The notes below the pieces were generated by a model. That model did not search any database, was not told the DNA's origin, and saw nothing but the letters and a program-made list of their open reading frames with translations. Below are positions 62,234 through 64,000 of a DNA stretch of 64,000 bases, piece by piece. The stretch spans positions 1 through 64,000 of the forward strand of contig VWPU01014896.1 of the NCBI GenBank assembly GCA_013398955.1, read 5' to 3'. How positions within the stretch are numbered: position 1 is the stretch's first letter; each line of letters begins with the position of its first letter. This DNA comes from Callaeas wilsoni (taxonomy: Eukaryota; Chordata; Aves; Passeriformes; Callaeidae). Made by a program: the position numbers and the translations under genes.

Positions 62234-62281
62234 CGTGGTGCAGCCCGTGATGCAGCCCATGGTGCAGCCCATGGTGAAGCC
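62234..62281. repeat. 12-bp tandem repeat x4 inside LTR
   Basis: Units CGTGGTGCAGCC, CGTGATGCAGCC, CATGGTGCAGCC and CATGGTGAAGCC follow each other exactly. Copies of this LTR can vary in unit number, so it is a local expansion. Confidence 0.9.
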
Positions 62282-62339
62282 CCTGTGCCCCTGCAGTCCA
62301 GGGAGATTAACGGGGAGCAGAGAGCCACCTGCAGCCCAT

Positions 62340-62610
62340 GGACACCCCACACTGGAACAAATGGATGCCCAAAGGAGGCTGTAGATCCTGGAGAAGCCCA
62401 TGCTGGAGCAGGCTCCTGGCAGGAGAGAGGAGATGGAGAGAGGAGCCCCATGGAGAGAGGAGCCCACACTGGAGCAAGTTTCATGGTAGGACTTTTGGGG
62501 TCCTAAACTGAAGCAGGCTGGTCCTGAAGCACTGCACCCTTTGGAAGGGACCCACATTGGAGCAATTCTTGAAGAACCATAGCCCACGGCAAGAGCTCAT
62601 GTTGAAGTTC
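62340..62610. repeat. Degenerate ~50-65-bp periodic units inside LTR
   Basis: A 'CACxCTGGAGCA'-type word recurs at about 62346, 62398, 62465, 62549 and, more decayed, about 62502 and 62598. The intervening sequence is related. Copy 1 keeps fewer of these units. Confidence 0.7.
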
Positions 62611-63027
62611 ATGGAGAACTGTCTCCTCTGGGAGAGACCCCATGGCCTCACAGGGGAATAGTGTCAGGGGGAAGGAGCATCAATGTGTGGTGAACTGGCT
62701 GTAGCCCTCATTTCCATCTCCCTGTGGCATTGGTGGGCAGGAGGCAAAGGATTTGAGAGCTAAGGTGAGCCCAGGAAGAAGGGAGGGATGTGAGAAGATG
62801 TTTTAAGACGTAGGTTTATTTCTTATTATTTTACTCTGACATTTTTGGCAATGAATTCAGTTGATTTCACTGAGTCTGTTTTGCCTGATGGCAATTGGTG
62901 ACTGATCTCTCTCTCCCTGCCCTTGACCCATGAGCTTTTTGTTGCATTTTTCTCTCCCCATCGAGTTGAGGAGGGCATTGAGCGGCTTTGGTGAGCACTG
63001 GTTTCCAGATACTGTCAAACCACTACA

Positions 63028-63260
63028 GCTGGTCCTACCATCCCAAGGAAGTTTCGAGCAAGTTAATGGGATTATAGGAGACACCAGGTTCTTAGAAAGG
63101 TCTAGTGCCTGCTGCACTGTAGTCCATTGTCTAATCCCCAGCTGGGCTTGTTCAAATTTGGCAGGGTGCTGCATACTTGATTTTTTTTCATTTTGCCCAA
63201 TTATCTCTTGGTATGTAAGGATCTGGAGCTAAATTTTTTGTTTCCTTTATTTGTTTGTGA
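63028..63260. other. Unique non-coding sequence between LTR and microsatellite
   Basis: Short spacer with no recognised element. Confidence 0.4.
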
Positions 63261-63378
63261 AGAAGGAAGGAAGGAAGGAAGGAAGGAAGGAAGGAAGGAA
63301 GGAAGGCAGGAAGGAAGGAAGGAAGGAAGGAAGGAAGGAAGGAAGGAAGGAAGGAACGAAGGAACGAAGGAACGAAGG
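63261..63378. repeat. (GGAA)n microsatellite
   Basis: About 118 bp of GGAA units with one GGCAGG interruption near 63305 and a final GGAACGAA variant block (63353-63378). Frames encoding repetitive Arg-Lys-Glu-Gly or Phe-Leu-Pro-Ser are artefacts. In other genomes GGAA arrays can be bound by ETS factors; nothing shows that here. Confidence 0.97.
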
Positions 63379-64000
63379 ACCAATATTTGAACTGCACATT
63401 AGAAATTACATAATTTCTCTCCCCACATACCTCATTAGCTAAGAAAATAGCACTGAAACAGGGAGTAGAGGTGGCTATTGCCTCCTCTGCTTGACTAGTT
63501 CCTCCAAAATGTATATACCTTTGTAGAGGTAAACGATCATCTAACATAGCAGGATAATGACCTGTAGGCGACCTTGTTCATCTCATTTCCATAGGCTTTT
63601 CTGCCAGAAAAAAACTGGCTTATTCAAATAACAAAAGGTTGTAGAAAACAAAGTGCATTTCTTCATAGGAATAGGGCAGAGGGATATAGCTGTGAACAGG
63701 ACAGTTGTAGGCACTAGTATGTCTGTGTCGACACAGCAGCATGTCCACCATGCTGGGCTCCCAAGACATTGGGAAGGTTTGTTCAGGTCATTGGTTTTTT
63801 TCTGCCCTAGCACGGCAATGCTGCCATTATCCCAGTCAGCCAGATGACACAGAGCCCAGTATTATATCATATTAATATAGCCAAGGAATCATTGTTAATT
63901 GGTCAGATGCTGAAATTCAAACCTGACGAAATATGTACATCCTCCCTGTTTATCCCTGCTATTCTGTCTGCTTTCATTTTGCATTCTCTATCTGTCCCAC
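63379..64000. other. Unique non-coding sequence to window end
   Basis: No gene or repeat family recognised. Short overlapping frames on both strands (64 and 76 codons at 63583-63847) are not protein-like. Confidence 0.45.

Larger units (their letters stand above)
61885..63027 (+). mobile_element. Near-full-length ~1.1-kb ERV-type LTR (long avian LTR family, copy 2)
   Basis: This resembles a large LTR that is abundant in bird genomes. Its parts in order are: 'GGGTTTGTATGGCAAGG', 'GAGAAGCTGCCGCAAGC', 'CTCTGGGATAACA', 'GCAGCTGGGAGAGCC', a long degenerate repeat zone (62230-62610), 'ACTGTCTCCTCTGGGAG', 'TTTATTTCTTATTATTTTAC', 'GAGTCTGTTTTGCC' and an end at CACTACA (63027). The poly-A signal has mutated (CAATGAATT where copy 1 has AATAAA). 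Start is near the TG of 61886 but not exact, and no clean target duplication was found (AGTGG against GCTGG). No viral genes flank it, so it is a solo LTR. Frames of 124-213 codons on both strands are artefacts of the GC-rich repeat zone. Confidence 0.85.

Noticed and set aside
61843..62587. 213- and 161-codon minus-strand frames and 124-codon plus-strand frame
   Set aside because: All lie within the repetitive part of the 1.1-kb LTR, several frames are open at once and the translations are repeat-driven.
63188..63547. Frames of repetitive Arg-Lys-Glu-Gly and Phe-Leu-Pro-Ser
   Set aside because: Translation of the GGAA microsatellite.
1..64000. Bacterial-style systems: operons, CRISPR arrays, phage or defence islands
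   Set aside because: The sequence is vertebrate non-coding DNA with CR1 and ERV repeats; no prokaryotic gene organisation is present.

Overview
This looks like 64 kb of avian nuclear DNA (probably passerine or another neoavian bird) with no protein-coding gene. The evidence is AT-rich vertebrate-type sequence with no dense open frames, several 5'-truncated CR1 LINEs (the dominant bird retroposon), endogenous-retrovirus LTRs of types I know from bird genomes, an ancient MIR-type SINE and other old amniote repeats, and microsatellites. The species assignment is inference from repeat content. None of the open frames (60-213 aa) looks like a conserved protein. The longest lie inside LTRs, CR1 copies or a CpG-rich patch. 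The window is therefore intergenic (a gene desert) or lies inside a very large intron; the sequence alone does not say which.

Layout. 0-12 kb: mostly unique sequence, with a 5'-truncated long LTR (2.5-3.1 kb, +), a complete solo LTR (5.13-5.76 kb, -) and an old CR1 (10.3-10.8 kb, +). 12-20 kb: another LTR (12.15-12.65 kb, -), a quiet stretch, then the largest CR1 copy (18.7-19.6 kb, +), which keeps a decayed end of its reverse-transcriptase frame. 20-34 kb: largely unique, with a 30-bp tandem duplication, an 11-bp-stem hairpin and two ancient repeat relics. 34.5-35.2 kb: a CpG-rich solo LTR (+) with a perfect 5-bp target-site duplication. 35-50 kb: CR1 fragments at 36.9, 42.1, 46.3 and 49.5 kb, a MIR relic at 44 kb and candidate conserved non-coding stretches. 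50.8-51.16 kb: a CpG-island-like patch. 51-64 kb: unique sequence, a CT-rich microsatellite (55.8 kb), small hairpins, a near-full-length 1.1-kb LTR of the same family as the 2.5-kb copy (61.9-63.0 kb, +) and a GGAA microsatellite (63.3 kb).

There are no operons, CRISPR arrays, rRNA genes or recognisable tRNA genes. I found no novel coding system. The points most worth a second look are the CpG-island-like patch at 50.8 kb, the pair of related solo LTRs in opposite orientation and very different states of CpG decay, the short perfect hairpins and palindromes, and a few stretches that read like conserved non-coding DNA. No alignment or database search was possible. Repeat-family assignments rest on remembered consensus features, and block boundaries are approximate unless stated otherwise.
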